Source: Pasteurella skyensis (GTDB taxonomy: Bacteria > Pseudomonadota > Gammaproteobacteria > Enterobacterales > Pasteurellaceae). From it: 64,000 bases of DNA. The position numbers were made by a program, and so were the translations under genes. How positions within the stretch are numbered: position 1 is the stretch's first letter; every line of letters starts with the position of its first letter. The stretch lies in assembly GCF_013377295.1 (NCBI RefSeq), contig NZ_CP016180.1, forward strand, positions 1,426,001 through 1,490,000, written 5' to 3'. The notes under the pieces are model-generated. The model worked only from the letters and a program-made list of their open reading frames with translations. It ran no database searches and had not been told where the DNA came from. Below are positions 40,698 to 53,750 of the stretch, one piece after another.

Positions 40698-40738
40698 AAA
40701 GAGAGATTAACCATCTTACTTATTAATCTCTCTTTATT
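40698..40738. terminator. Strong bidirectional terminator in the islet
   Basis: AAAGAGAGATTAA (40698-40710) pairs perfectly over 13 bp with TTAATCTCTCTTT (40723-40735) around a 12-base loop, with A run before and T after. It ends the small plus-strand genes and the convergent minus-strand gene that ends at 40734. Confidence 0.88.
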
Positions 40739-41054
40739 CTTCTACATCTTCAGCCATAAGCGCCTCTTTTATTTTTTTACTTATTTTATGTAATTCTGCT
40801 TGTCGCTCTTTACCCAATATATCAATATCACCTTCATATCTTGCTCGACAGCCTTTTAATGTCCTGTATTTTTCACTACTTTTTAATATTGCTATATAAT
40901 TTTTAAGTTTTTGTTCGTTATTGCAACGGTTTAAATCCTTTTTAAAACACTCATAAAACTCAGGTCTTCCTTCACTAATAATATCTGCAGCCTCTTTTTG
41001 GGATATTCCTATAGACTTAATAAATGTCTTTAACTCCTCACGTAAACACTTCAC
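40734..41054 (-). CDS. Orphan protein, 106 aa
   Basis: 106 residues, charged and mostly helical by composition, no signal peptide and no membrane segment. I chose the GTG at 41054: it overlaps the stop codon of the preceding gene (GTGA) and has GAGGAAA upstream; a TTG one codon earlier is possible. The segment GISQKEAADIISEGRPEFYECF looks faintly like a helix-turn-helix but is not a confident match. Four Cys are present. Coupling to the secreted Cys-repeat protein suggests the two work together. Confidence 0.6.
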   Translation of the reverse strand: MKCLREELKTFIKSIGISQKEAADIISEGRPEFYECFKKDLNRCNNEQKLKNYIAILKSSEKYRTLKGCRARYEGDIDILGKERQAELHKISKKIKEALMAEDVEE

Positions 41055-41386
41055 CAACTTTCCTCTTCACTAATAATATAAGATGCACATCGTTCTCTAA
41101 AATCATCATAAAAAGTAAATAAATCATACTCTTTCATACAACTATTCATACTTTCATAAATCTCAATAATCTTCTCTTTACTAGAAAAGCGATGAGTTAG
41201 ATAAATATACCCCGCACATTTCTTCCTAAACCTATCATAAGAAGTAAATAAATTCTGTTCTTTCATACAGCTATTCATTTCCTCATAAATAACGATAATA
41301 TCTTTAGAAAGCGTTCTAGCTAATACAGCATTACTCCAAAAATTAATTATAAAAATAACAAAACTAATGAATAAAACCTTTTTCAT
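41051..41386 (-). CDS. Secreted protein with duplicated Cys repeat, 111 aa
   Basis: Residues 1-23 are a signal peptide (MKKVLFISFVIFIINFW... ending AVLA). The mature part is two tandem copies of a 43-residue unit: IYEEMNSCMKEQNLFTSYD with FRKKCAGYI, and IYESMNSCMKEYDLFTFYD with FRERCASYI. Each has two Cys 17 apart (40/57 and 83/100), likely one disulfide per unit in the periplasm. The family is not recognised. The end overlaps the 106-aa gene by four bases. Confidence 0.65.
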   Translation of the reverse strand: MKKVLFISFVIFIINFWSNAVLARTLSKDIIVIYEEMNSCMKEQNLFTSYDRFRKKCAGYIYLTHRFSSKEKIIEIYESMNSCMKEYDLFTFYDDFRERCASYIISEEESW

Positions 41387-41428
41387 TTTTATTTATCCTT
41401 TTGAGCAAAAAATGTTTATAGATAATAT

Positions 41429-41878
41429 TTATGCTTTGACATTGTTCTTACAGAAATCATTGATACAATAATTAATGTAGTAATTAGAGAATAAAAAGAT
41501 ATAAAACTTATTCATAGAAAAGCATAGATTATAATTATTTAAAGCATATTTTTTCAAAGCTATACCTATTTTAAATGCCCAAACTCTATCTAAAATAAAG
41601 ATTAAAAAATTAAGAATAATAGATAAATCTGAATAGTGATTCTCTCCCCAAAAATCAATTAAAACTAAGTTTTGACAAAAGACATCTACTCCATAACATA
41701 TTGCTATACTCACAATAAAGAAAGAATGAAATACATTTTTTTTGACAACTCTCTCAATAACTGAAGTATATTTATACAGATATAAAATGGAATAAATTCC
41801 CATTGTAATAACATCTAACAATACAAAATTGGATGTTTTTACATTAATTTCATTTTTTAATTCAAAAATACTATTCAT
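41429..41878 (-). CDS. DUF4234-like small membrane protein
   Basis: 149 residues from the ATG at 41878 (no clear ribosome site). About four membrane segments. The start region VKTSNFVLLDVITMGIYSILYLYKYT resembles the DUF4234 opening, which reads (F)(V)LLxxITxGIYxxYWxYK. DUF4234 proteins have no known function. Cys and aromatic content is high (FYIFLFSNYYINYCINDFC near the end). It lies in the islet between pdxH and the rRNA operon. Confidence 0.55.
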   Translation of the reverse strand: MNSIFELKNEINVKTSNFVLLDVITMGIYSILYLYKYTSVIERVVKKNVFHSFFIVSIAICYGVDVFCQNLVLIDFWGENHYSDLSIILNFLIFILDRVWAFKIGIALKKYALNNYNLCFSMNKFYIFLFSNYYINYCINDFCKNNVKA

Positions 41879-41944
41879 CAAAATTTTTTACTACTAACAT
41901 ACAATAACTAGAAATCATTATTACTCTTTTAAAGCTTCAAATAA

Positions 41945-42247
41945 TTACTTTCTTTTTAAATCAATATCTACAACTGAATGCATACTTTTTATACTCAGAG
42001 TATGAATATTGTAACTAGGAGCATTAATAATCATTGTATCACCAGGCATAAAATATCCAACAAGACGATAATGTCCAAAGCCATCTGTTGTAGCCATATT
42101 CTTATTAACAGTTACTACAGCAGAAGAAATGGGTTCACCAGAATCTTTATCTCGTACAGTTCCTTCTGTTACTGAGACAACTCGAATACAGGTATTTAGC
42201 AAAAAAACACTAACTAAAAATAGTAGCTTAAAGAAACTTTTTTTCAT
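41945..42247 (-). CDS. Secreted carboxypeptidase-regulatory-like domain protein
   Basis: 100 residues from the ATG at 42247, with GGAG 9 bases upstream; the longer frame (to 42322) has no better site. Residues 1-20 form a signal sequence (MKKSFFKLLFLVSVFLLNTC); the Cys after LLNT would be a poor lipobox, so lipidation is doubtful. The rest is a small beta-sandwich of the CarboxypepD_reg/transthyretin type: EGTVRDKDSGEPISSAVVTV, TTDGFGHYRLVGYFMPGDT. Such domains decorate envelope or surface proteins; here it stands alone. Confidence 0.6.
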   Translation of the reverse strand: MKKSFFKLLFLVSVFLLNTCIRVVSVTEGTVRDKDSGEPISSAVVTVNKNMATTDGFGHYRLVGYFMPGDTMIINAPSYNIHTLSIKSMHSVVDIDLKRK

Positions 42248-42471
42248 AGAAAACATCTCCAACTCAATTAAAATCGACAAAATTGTGCAAAAAAAAAAAA
42301 CGATTTGGCAATACAAAATCATTTTTTTCTATTCATTTTTTCACTATTACTGTTTACAGTACTAAATTTGTAAATTTTATAACTATAATTCCACTGATTT
42401 TTTCACACAAAAAACACAATTTTCACTCTTATTTAAAGCACCACTCTATTTATTTTCAGTTTTCTTCACAC

Positions 42472-42502
42472 ACAAAAAAACCGTAACTATCTCTAGTTAC
42501 GG
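42472..42502 (-). terminator. rRNA operon terminator
   Basis: On the minus strand, CCGTAACTA pairs with TAGTTACGG around GAGA (42481-42502), followed by a run of T (complement of the A run 42473-42480). It lies 16 bases after the 5S gene. Confidence 0.9.
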
Positions 42503-42518
42503 CTCTTCCTTAATAAAA

Positions 42519-42634
42519 CCCTGATGGTGTCCTACTCTCACATAGGGAAACCCTACACTACCATCGGCGTTACAACTTTTCACTTCTGAGTTCGGTATGG
42601 AGTCAGGTGGTTCCGTTGCACTATAGCCATCAGG
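42519..42634 (-). rRNA. rrf: 5S ribosomal RNA
   Basis: 116 bases on the minus strand. The ends CCTGATGG and CCATCAGG pair as helix I, and the CCGAACTCAGAAGTGAAA core typical of 5S rRNA is present. Ends are set by the helix, so they may be off by one or two bases. Confidence 0.95.
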
Positions 42635-42745
42635 AAAATCTCTCGATATCTATATCTAATCTTTTCTTTATTCTTTAATCAAAAACAAGCTTCTAACTTC
42701 TACTTTCTCTATCTCTTCGTCTTTCCAAAAACACTTGAGCGTTGT

Positions 42746-45756
<3,011 letters not shown>

Positions 45757-46063
45757 ATACAACCTCAAGTGCTTTCACACTTAACGTTGCAATTAAACAA
45801 CTCAAGTCGTATGTTGCCTTTCTTCAACATACTTTTTTCGTTTCTTACTCAGACTTCATAAAGATTTAATATTTAATTTATCAACTTAAATCAATAAACC
45901 AAATACCAAACTTGAAAGCCTTCAGTTTTCAGCTTGTTTCCAATTTTTTAAAGAACAAATATAACAAAACACTTAAACGTGCTTCATCATTGCTAAATTA
46001 ACTCCTAAACAAAATACCCCAAACGAATATCTCTCTTCATGAATTGATTTAGCAATGATGAAT

Positions 46064-46139
46064 TGGTGGAGATAAGCGGGATCGAACCGCTGACCTCCTG
46101 CGTGCAAGGCAGGCGCTCTCCCAGCTGAGCTATATCCCC
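46064..46139 (-). tRNA. tRNA-Ala (TGC)
   Basis: 76 bases with encoded CCA: acceptor GGGGATA/TATCTCC-type ends, anticodon loop CTTGCAC (TGC), T loop GTTCGATCC. It lies in the 16S-23S spacer on the same strand, the usual place. Confidence 0.97.
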
Positions 46140-46176
46140 ATTCACATTACTATCATTTCCTACCACACTCAATGAG

Positions 46177-46253
<77 letters not shown>

Positions 46254-46323
46254 AGAAATGATTTCTTTGTCTTATTACTTCTATCAAACAATCTGTGTGA
46301 ACACTCGCTGTCGCTTATTCTGG

Positions 46324-47865
<1,542 letters not shown>

Positions 47866-48004
47866 AAAAGTTTAATCGCTCAATAAACTGACATAGAATT
47901 TTTATTAAATAAATTTTCAGTGACACTTATTAAGACTTCTTTATTTCAAATATTTTTTTCAAATAAGTCAATCAACAAGTGCCCACACAGATTGTCTGAT
48001 AAAT

Positions 48005-48016
48005 TGTTAAAGAGCA
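48005..48016 (-). promoter_or_regulatory. rrn leader boxA
   Basis: On the minus strand TGCTCTTTAACA, the standard boxA antitermination element, about 140 bases before the 16S start. Confidence 0.85.
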
Positions 48017-48020
48017 AAAA

Positions 48021-48068
48021 ACAACGACGCACCAGTTAAAACTTCGTTTCACAACAGTGCGTCGTTGT
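48021..48068 (-). promoter_or_regulatory. Perfect 12-bp hairpin at the start of the rrn leader
   Basis: ACAACGACGCAC (48021-48032) and GTGCGTCGTTGT (48057-48068) pair perfectly around a 24-base loop. The stem begins almost at the predicted transcription start (about 48070), ahead of boxA. There is no T tract on the minus strand side, so it does not look like a terminator. Confidence 0.6.
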
Positions 48069-48077
48069 GTGTGGCGT

Positions 48078-48105
48078 ATTATAGAGATTTTAAAATACGA
48101 CGCAA
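48078..48105 (-). promoter_or_regulatory. rrn promoter
   Basis: On the minus strand: -35 TTGCGT (48105-48100), 16-base spacer, -10 TATAAT (48083-48078), then a GC-containing discriminator (ACGCC). A/T-rich sequence before it may serve as an UP element. RelA and DksA, also in this window, control such promoters in relatives. Confidence 0.82.
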
Positions 48106-48208
48106 GTACTTTTTGCAAAATTTTTTAAAATTTCTTTTAATCGAACATTTTTAATTCAATTCGAATACTTTTTGTAAATTTTTAGCAAAATGTGACCGCT
48201 TACAAACA

Positions 48209-50161
48209 TCAATTTTTATTAGAATTTTCCTCTTTAGGTAATTTATATAATTGCTGATTATATAAATAGCTTCCCACTAATGCATAAGCAAGGGCTTCTT
48301 TTTTCATACTTTGAGGTAATTCTTTTTCTTCTAAACGTTGAGTTTGATGATTGTAAGTATAACCTTTCGCCATGGTTTTAGGTTCTAATACTACAACATC
48401 ATTACCTTTCATCATTGCTTGTGTTTGGTTATATTGCATAAATGCACGATTTGGATCAATATCTTTAGTCAAATCATAACCAAGCATTGGATAAGCACCA
48501 CTAATTCCAGCTAAAGATAATAGGGTTGGAGCAATATCAATTTGACTCACTAATCGCTTATCTTTTTGAATATCAACACCATTACCTAAAATTAACGCTG
48601 GAATATGAAAATGTTGAATAGGCACTAACGATGCCCCTGCTACACGAGAATCGTGATCAGCAATAATTAAAAAGAGCGTGTCTTCCCAATATGTTGAATT
48701 CTTTGCTAATTTGAAAAATTGTCCCAACGCATAATCTGCATATTTTGCTGCATTATTACGTGTTTGCTTTTCTTCATCATATAAAGCAATTTTTCCATCA
48801 GGAAATTCAAAGGGATCGTGATTGCTAGATGAAAAAACTAAGCTAAAAAATGGTTTATTCTCTTTATTCCACTGATTAAATAAACGATGTGCTTTCTTAA
48901 AAAGATCTTCATCACTCACTCCCCAAGAACCCACAAATTCAGGGTTAGTATAATCTTTTTCATCTATAATTGTTTTAAAACCATTACCGTAAAAGAAACT
49001 TGCCATATTATCAAAATGCTTTTCTCCCCCATAAATAAAAGACGTTTCATAACCTTTTCTACTTAGTAATTCAGCAATAGTAAAAAAATTACGCTGGCTT
49101 TTAGCGAGTTTAACGGTTGAACGTGCTGGTGTTGGGGTAAATCCTGCTATCACCGCCTCAATTCCTCTGACTGAGCGAGTACCTGTGGCATACATATTTT
49201 CAAACAACCAACCTTCTTGAGCTAACTTATCAAATTCTGGTGAAAGTGGTTTTCCACCTAATATTCCAATAAACTGAGCACCTAAACTTTCTTCTAAAAT
49301 AATCACAATATTTTTAGGTTTACCTTTATAAGTTGCTTCATTATAAGAAAGTGTTGGAATGTCTTCTGAAATGTAGTCTGAAATAGGTCGTAGCTGACTC
49401 TGTTTAATAGTAGCAAACATCTCTTTTGCAGACATTTTCCCATATTGTTCAGAAGATGAATTTTCATCTTTTAATTGTTGAACTGCAAATAAAACAGAAT
49501 AACCTGAATTTAACACTAATGAATTAACTAGCGGATCGCTTGAAAATGCAACCATTGCGGGATTCATTCCTCGATGTGCGAAACTCGAACGTGCACCAAC
49601 GAAGGTAATTACCGCAACAATTAACGCTATAACTGGACGCCATTTCCAATTTGGATAATAAAGCGATTTAACCACTTTAGCTGACAATTTCCAATAAAGA
49701 ATAGCGGCTAAGGTTGTAATAATGGCACTTGATAATACAGCAACCAGATGTCCATTAATCAACATTGTAAACACTTCTTTTGGATAAAGTAAATATTCTA
49801 TAAATAAACGATTAGGACGTATATCATAAGTTTCAATAAAAGCAGGAGTAGACAGTTCCATAAATAGAATAAAGGTACTACCAACAGTAAGCCATACTCT
49901 TAATATCATCTTGCAAACCTGTCCAACAACGTTTGAAGAGAGAAATAAAACACTTAATAAAGTCGGAATACCAAATAACCAACAGAGTGCTGAAATATCA
50001 ATACGAAGACCTTGTAATAATAAGGGTAACCAACCATTGACTGCACTCACTCTCTCTATTTGCCAAACAGATAAACCTACACGGCTGACAGAAAGAATGA
50101 CCAAATTAATGATGATAAAAAATAAAACTGGAAATAGAATATAATGGGCTGATTTTTTCAT
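48209..50161 (-). CDS. LTA synthase family membrane sulfatase
   Basis: 650 residues: five N-terminal membrane helices (about 1-200), a linker, then a periplasmic alkaline-phosphatase-type domain (about 280-600). IVIILEESLGA holds the first metal ligand, ATGTRSVRGIEAV the nucleophile Thr, SSNHDPFEFPDG and IIADHDSRV further metal residues. Relatives transfer phosphoglycerol or phosphoethanolamine to envelope glycans (LtaS, OpgB, Ept families); Gram-negative members of this length are poorly defined, so the substrate is unknown. The gene is monocistronic, between the rrn promoter and divergent dksA. Confidence 0.88.
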   Translation of the reverse strand: MKKSAHYILFPVLFFIIINLVILSVSRVGLSVWQIERVSAVNGWLPLLLQGLRIDISALCWLFGIPTLLSVLFLSSNVVGQVCKMILRVWLTVGSTFILFMELSTPAFIETYDIRPNRLFIEYLLYPKEVFTMLINGHLVAVLSSAIITTLAAILYWKLSAKVVKSLYYPNWKWRPVIALIVAVITFVGARSSFAHRGMNPAMVAFSSDPLVNSLVLNSGYSVLFAVQQLKDENSSSEQYGKMSAKEMFATIKQSQLRPISDYISEDIPTLSYNEATYKGKPKNIVIILEESLGAQFIGILGGKPLSPEFDKLAQEGWLFENMYATGTRSVRGIEAVIAGFTPTPARSTVKLAKSQRNFFTIAELLSRKGYETSFIYGGEKHFDNMASFFYGNGFKTIIDEKDYTNPEFVGSWGVSDEDLFKKAHRLFNQWNKENKPFFSLVFSSSNHDPFEFPDGKIALYDEEKQTRNNAAKYADYALGQFFKLAKNSTYWEDTLFLIIADHDSRVAGASLVPIQHFHIPALILGNGVDIQKDKRLVSQIDIAPTLLSLAGISGAYPMLGYDLTKDIDPNRAFMQYNQTQAMMKGNDVVVLEPKTMAKGYTYNHQTQRLEEKELPQSMKKEALAYALVGSYLYNQQLYKLPKEENSNKN

Positions 50162-50373
50162 TGTAATCTCTTATTGTTAACAATCATTTTTTGTATTATA
50201 TTTTTGAATTTATTTCAGTCAAGAATTAAAAAATTATTTGCTAAATTGTCATTTTTCTGCTATTTGTAGCGACCTTAAAAATATCTCTTATTTTGCTAAC
50301 GTTTAAAAGAGAATACTAAAAAACTAACAACTCATTGTTATTAAATAATTAATTTAAAAAAAGGAGTGGCATT

Positions 50374-50823
50374 ATGGCAGAAAAGTCATCAATATCTTCA
50401 CTAAGTTTGTTAACTATTGCAGAGGTATCACCATATAAACTCAAAAAAAATGAAGAATATATGAATGAAGCTCAAATTGCACATTTTCATAAAATTTTAA
50501 CGGCTTGGCATTCTCAAATTATGGATGAAGCTAAACGAACAAAAACACAAATGCAGGATGATGTAACTCATTTTGCAGATCCTTCTGATCGTGCAACTCA
50601 AGAAGAGGAATTTAGTCTTGAATTACGCAATCGTGATCGTGAACGTCGTTTATTAAAGAAAATTGAAAATACATTGCAAAGATTAAAAGAAGATGATTAT
50701 GGTTTTTGTGATGCATGCGGTATAGAAATTGGTTTACGTCGCTTAGAAGCTCGTCCAACTGCACAGTTATGCATTGATTGTAAAACCCTTGCAGAAATTC
50801 GTGAAAAACATATAGGACGTTAA
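50374..50823 (+). CDS. dksA: RNA polymerase-binding transcription factor DksA
   Basis: Binds the secondary channel of RNA polymerase and strengthens ppGpp effects at rRNA and amino-acid promoters. 149 residues: N-terminal globular part, a coiled coil with the [11 protein letters not shown] tip region (the acidic DxxDxA residues), and a zinc finger [13 protein letters not shown]...CIDC with four Cys. A strong AGGAG precedes the ATG. pcnB follows, the same order as in E. coli apart from genes missing between them. Confidence 0.97.
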   Translation: MAEKSSISSLSLLTIAEVSPYKLKKNEEYMNEAQIAHFHKILTAWHSQIMDEAKRTKTQMQDDVTHFADPSDRATQEEEFSLELRNRDRERRLLKKIENTLQRLKEDDYGFCDACGIEIGLRRLEARPTAQLCIDCKTLAEIREKHIGR

Positions 50824-50842
50824 GTTATTATTGATATAATTC

Positions 50843-50867
50843 AGGGAGCAATTACTCCCTCTTTCTT
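50843..50867 (+). terminator. Terminator after dksA
   Basis: AGGGAG pairs with CTCCCT (50843-50848 and 50855-50860) around a 6-base loop, followed by CTTTCTT. It stands just before the pcnB ribosome site, so it may limit read-through into pcnB. Confidence 0.65.
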
Positions 50868-50885
50868 GGATTATTGAGGTGAATT

Positions 50886-52409
50886 ATTTTTAGTTACATT
50901 AAATCTTTTCTTTCTAAGAAAGAAAAGATTCAGCCAAGTTCTGTTGGTTCGAAAAAACAGGAAAAAGCAGCTATTCAAGTAAATAAAAAACGAAAAGATG
51001 TATTCGAGAAACCAATACATCAAAATAGTGAGCTTCCCTCACATCTTTTGCATAAAAAATTTACTGTTAATGCAAAGAAATATGGTATTTCAACAAAAAA
51101 CTTTTCTAACAATGCAATAGCTATCGTTAACAAACTGTCTCGCAATGGTTTTGAAGCTTACATTGTAGGAGGGTGTCTCCGTGATATTCTCTTAGATCGA
51201 GAACCTAAAGATTTTGATATTACAACAAACGCTCGACCAGAAGAAATTAAAAAAATTTTTGGTCGTCAATGTCGTTTAATTGGACGGCGTTTTCGCTTAG
51301 CCCATATTGTCTATGGCCGTGAAGTATACGAAGTGGCAACATTTCGAGCTAACCCGAGTACCCTGTCAAATCAAAATGAAGTCGATAATAATATTGCAAA
51401 AACCAGTAATGAAGGAATGTTGTTACGGGATAATGTATACGGTTCATTAAAAGAAGATGCTCAGCGCCGTGATTTTAGTGTTAATGCCCTCTATTTTGAT
51501 GTAAAGCATAATTTAATCTTTGATTTTTTTGAAGGGATTAAAGATATTCAAGCAGGTAAATTGCGCTTAATTGGCGATCCTAATACACGCTATCAAGAAG
51601 ATCCTGTTCGAATGCTCAGAGCCATTCGTTTTATGGCAAAGCTGGATATGTTTTTAGAAAAATCAACGGAATTACCCATTTATCAATTGACTCATTTACT
51701 CAATAATATTCCTGCAGCACGTTTATTTGATGAATCATTAAAGCTATTACAATCTGGAAGTGGCGTAAAAACATACCAATTACTTCGTGAATATCATTTA
51801 TTTGAGATCTTGTTCCCTACCATTGCTTGCTCTTTTACTGAACAAGAAGATTCTTATGCTGAGAAAATGATCATCAAAGCATTAACTTCAACGGACAATC
51901 GTATTCAGGATAATTTACGTATTAATCCTGCCTTTTTATACGCTGCACTGTTATGGTATCCAATGCGAGAAAAAATGGATGAATTGAAAAATGAAGGAGG
52001 GCTTAACACCCACGATGCAATGATGTTAGCGGCTAATGAGATTTTAGCTGAAACTTGTAATAGAATCGCATTACATCGCCGTCACACTGCTGTCATTCGT
52101 GATATTTGGCAATTACAATTCAGAATGACAAAACGTGTTGGAAGACGTCCTTATCAAACTCTCGAACACATTAAATTTAGAGCCGGTTTTGATTTCTTGG
52201 TTATGCGAGCTGAAATTGAAGGGGGCGATTTAGTTGAATTAAGTGCTTGGTGGCACGAGTTTCAGTTAAGTAATGAAGTCCAACGCACTCAGCAAATTAA
52301 TTCTGTTAAATCTTTTCAAAATGGTGACACTCAAAAACGTAAACCACGTCGTAAGCGTTATTATAAAAATCGTCGTAAACCAAAAACAACAACGAGTGTC
52401 AATGAATGA
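50886..52409 (+). CDS. pcnB: Poly(A) polymerase I, ATT start codon
   Basis: Adds poly(A) tails that mark RNA for decay. The frame has no ATG or GTG between the upstream TGA (50880) and the conserved core; the first usual codon is a TTG at 51048 without a ribosome site. The frame is open for 55 codons before that, and GAGGTG (50876-50881) stands just before two ATT codons. Starting at the second, the product begins MFSYIKSFLSKKE, like E. coli PcnB MFTRVANFCRK, whose gene is known to start at AUU. The product has 507 residues: nucleotidyltransferase core (VGGCLRDILLDREPKDFDITTNA; REPKDFD holds the catalytic Asp pair), RNA-binding region and a basic tail (RKPRRKRYYKNRRK). It overlaps folK by four bases. 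Confidence 0.9.
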   Translation: MFSYIKSFLSKKEKIQPSSVGSKKQEKAAIQVNKKRKDVFEKPIHQNSELPSHLLHKKFTVNAKKYGISTKNFSNNAIAIVNKLSRNGFEAYIVGGCLRDILLDREPKDFDITTNARPEEIKKIFGRQCRLIGRRFRLAHIVYGREVYEVATFRANPSTLSNQNEVDNNIAKTSNEGMLLRDNVYGSLKEDAQRRDFSVNALYFDVKHNLIFDFFEGIKDIQAGKLRLIGDPNTRYQEDPVRMLRAIRFMAKLDMFLEKSTELPIYQLTHLLNNIPAARLFDESLKLLQSGSGVKTYQLLREYHLFEILFPTIACSFTEQEDSYAEKMIIKALTSTDNRIQDNLRINPAFLYAALLWYPMREKMDELKNEGGLNTHDAMMLAANEILAETCNRIALHRRHTAVIRDIWQLQFRMTKRVGRRPYQTLEHIKFRAGFDFLVMRAEIEGGDLVELSAWWHEFQLSNEVQRTQQINSVKSFQNGDTQKRKPRRKRYYKNRRKPKTTTSVNE

Positions 52410-52888
52410 CAAAAGTATATATTGCATTAGGTTCCAATTTGAATAATCCGCTTGTTCAACTTAAACAAGCGGTACGATCTTTACAAAAATTTGCAAATTT
52501 TAAAATCAGTTCTTTCTACACAAGTCAACCTCTTGGACCACAAGATCAACCAGATTATATAAACGCCGTTGCAAGTTTTGAGACTGATTTATCGCCACTT
52601 GAGTTATTAGATTATTTACAGAATATAGAAAATCAACAAGGACGAGTACGTTTACGCCGCTGGGGAGAACGTACTTTAGATTTAGATATTTTGCTTTTTG
52701 GTAAAAAAGTGATCACAAGTGACCGCTTAATCGTTCCCCATTATGATATGCACCATCGTGAGTTTGTGATTGTGCCACTTTATGAGTTGGATCCTAAGTT
52801 AATTTTACCAAATGAGGTAACATTAGAGAGTCTATATACTAAATTTCAAGATCATAAAATGGTTAAAATAAACGAGAAAAAGAGTTAA
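52406..52888 (+). CDS. folK: 2-amino-4-hydroxy-6-hydroxymethyldihydropteridine pyrophosphokinase
   Basis: Folate synthesis enzyme (HPPK). 160 residues: IALGSNLNNP at the start, YTSQPLGPQDQPDYINAV, and RRWGERTLDLDILLFG, with the two metal-binding Asp of the DLDIL signature. The ATG overlaps the pcnB stop (ATGA), so the genes are coupled, as in E. coli. An uptake signal (ACAAGCGGT, 52465-52473) is inside the coding sequence. Confidence 0.96.
   Translation: MTKVYIALGSNLNNPLVQLKQAVRSLQKFANFKISSFYTSQPLGPQDQPDYINAVASFETDLSPLELLDYLQNIENQQGRVRLRRWGERTLDLDILLFGKKVITSDRLIVPHYDMHHREFVIVPLYELDPKLILPNEVTLESLYTKFQDHKMVKINEKKS
52465..52473 (+). repeat. Uptake signal inside folK
   Basis: ACAAGCGGT followed by ACGATCTTTACAAAAATTTGC, a near-full Apl-type signal tolerated within a coding sequence. 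Confidence 0.75.
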
Positions 52889-52905
52889 ATCGATTATAAA
52901 AAGTT

Positions 52906-53610
52906 TTATAGATCATAACCTTTCAATAAGATTTCCCAATCAGATCTGTCAAAATGAATATTCAAGCGTTGAACTTCTTTATTAAAAGAGCGCAGTAATC
53001 TTTCAAGGTTACTACTTTTCCAAGCTTCGCCTTGCTGAATGTTGCATTTATCAAAATCAATTAACCAAAACTTATTATTGAGTTCATCAAATAAAATATT
53101 ATGGATATTCAAATCACTATGATGTACTTGATGTTGATGTAGCTGCTTAATCAGTTTCCCTATTTCAACATAATGCTGTGGTGATAGCGTATTTTTTTGT
53201 AGAAATTGGCTAAGATCTTGCGTATTTTCAATCTTTTCAATCAAAATATCAGCAGAATAAACACAAACCTTCTTATTAATTTTTACTGCAATTGGTCGAG
53301 GAACAGGTAATCCCCACTGAGACATTTGTTGTAGCAAATTAAATTCTTGCATTGCTCGAGTTTTCTCAAGTGTAGTAAAAAAATAACTCTCTTTAATCAA
53401 TTTACCAAATAAACCGCCACGATAATAATGGCGTAACACACTATTTACTCCAATAATATCATCCGTTTGTAAAAACCACGTTATTCCCCTTCCTTTTGAA
53501 AATCCAAGTAAACGTGTATGATTATCAAAAGAGCTTGTATTTAATAACTCTTTAATCACTTTTTCTTGGCTCTCATTAACAATATTAGGGTTAAACTGGT
53601 AATAATTCAT
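52906..53610 (-). CDS. kdkA: 3-deoxy-D-manno-octulosonic acid (Kdo) kinase
   Basis: Phosphorylates the single Kdo of the lipid A-Kdo core in Haemophilus and relatives. 234 residues of a protein-kinase-like fold: RHYYRGGLFGKLIKESYFF near the start, catalytic loop VHHSDLNIHNILFD and metal loop LIDFDKC. A single-Kdo core needing this kinase is typical of Pasteurellaceae. The ATG lacks a clear ribosome site. It is convergent with folK and divergent from folE. Confidence 0.93.
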   Translation of the reverse strand: MNYYQFNPNIVNESQEKVIKELLNTSSFDNHTRLLGFSKGRGITWFLQTDDIIGVNSVLRHYYRGGLFGKLIKESYFFTTLEKTRAMQEFNLLQQMSQWGLPVPRPIAVKINKKVCVYSADILIEKIENTQDLSQFLQKNTLSPQHYVEIGKLIKQLHQHQVHHSDLNIHNILFDELNNKFWLIDFDKCNIQQGEAWKSSNLERLLRSFNKEVQRLNIHFDRSDWEILLKGYDL

Positions 53611-53750
53611 TGGCTTTCACAAAACAAAAATAAAGGGGTATTCTGGCAGAGATTCATAAAAGATCAATAACTTCACACTATTTTTACAACTTTTATTGAA
53701 TTTTCAAGGCAATTTGATAGAATCCTCAGCTTAGTTTTTAAGGGTAAATT

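Noticed and set aside
42283-42486. Plus-strand ORFs near 42129-42486
   Set aside because: Low-complexity A/T sequence opposite the carboxypeptidase-regulatory-like gene and across the rrn terminator; no ribosome site.
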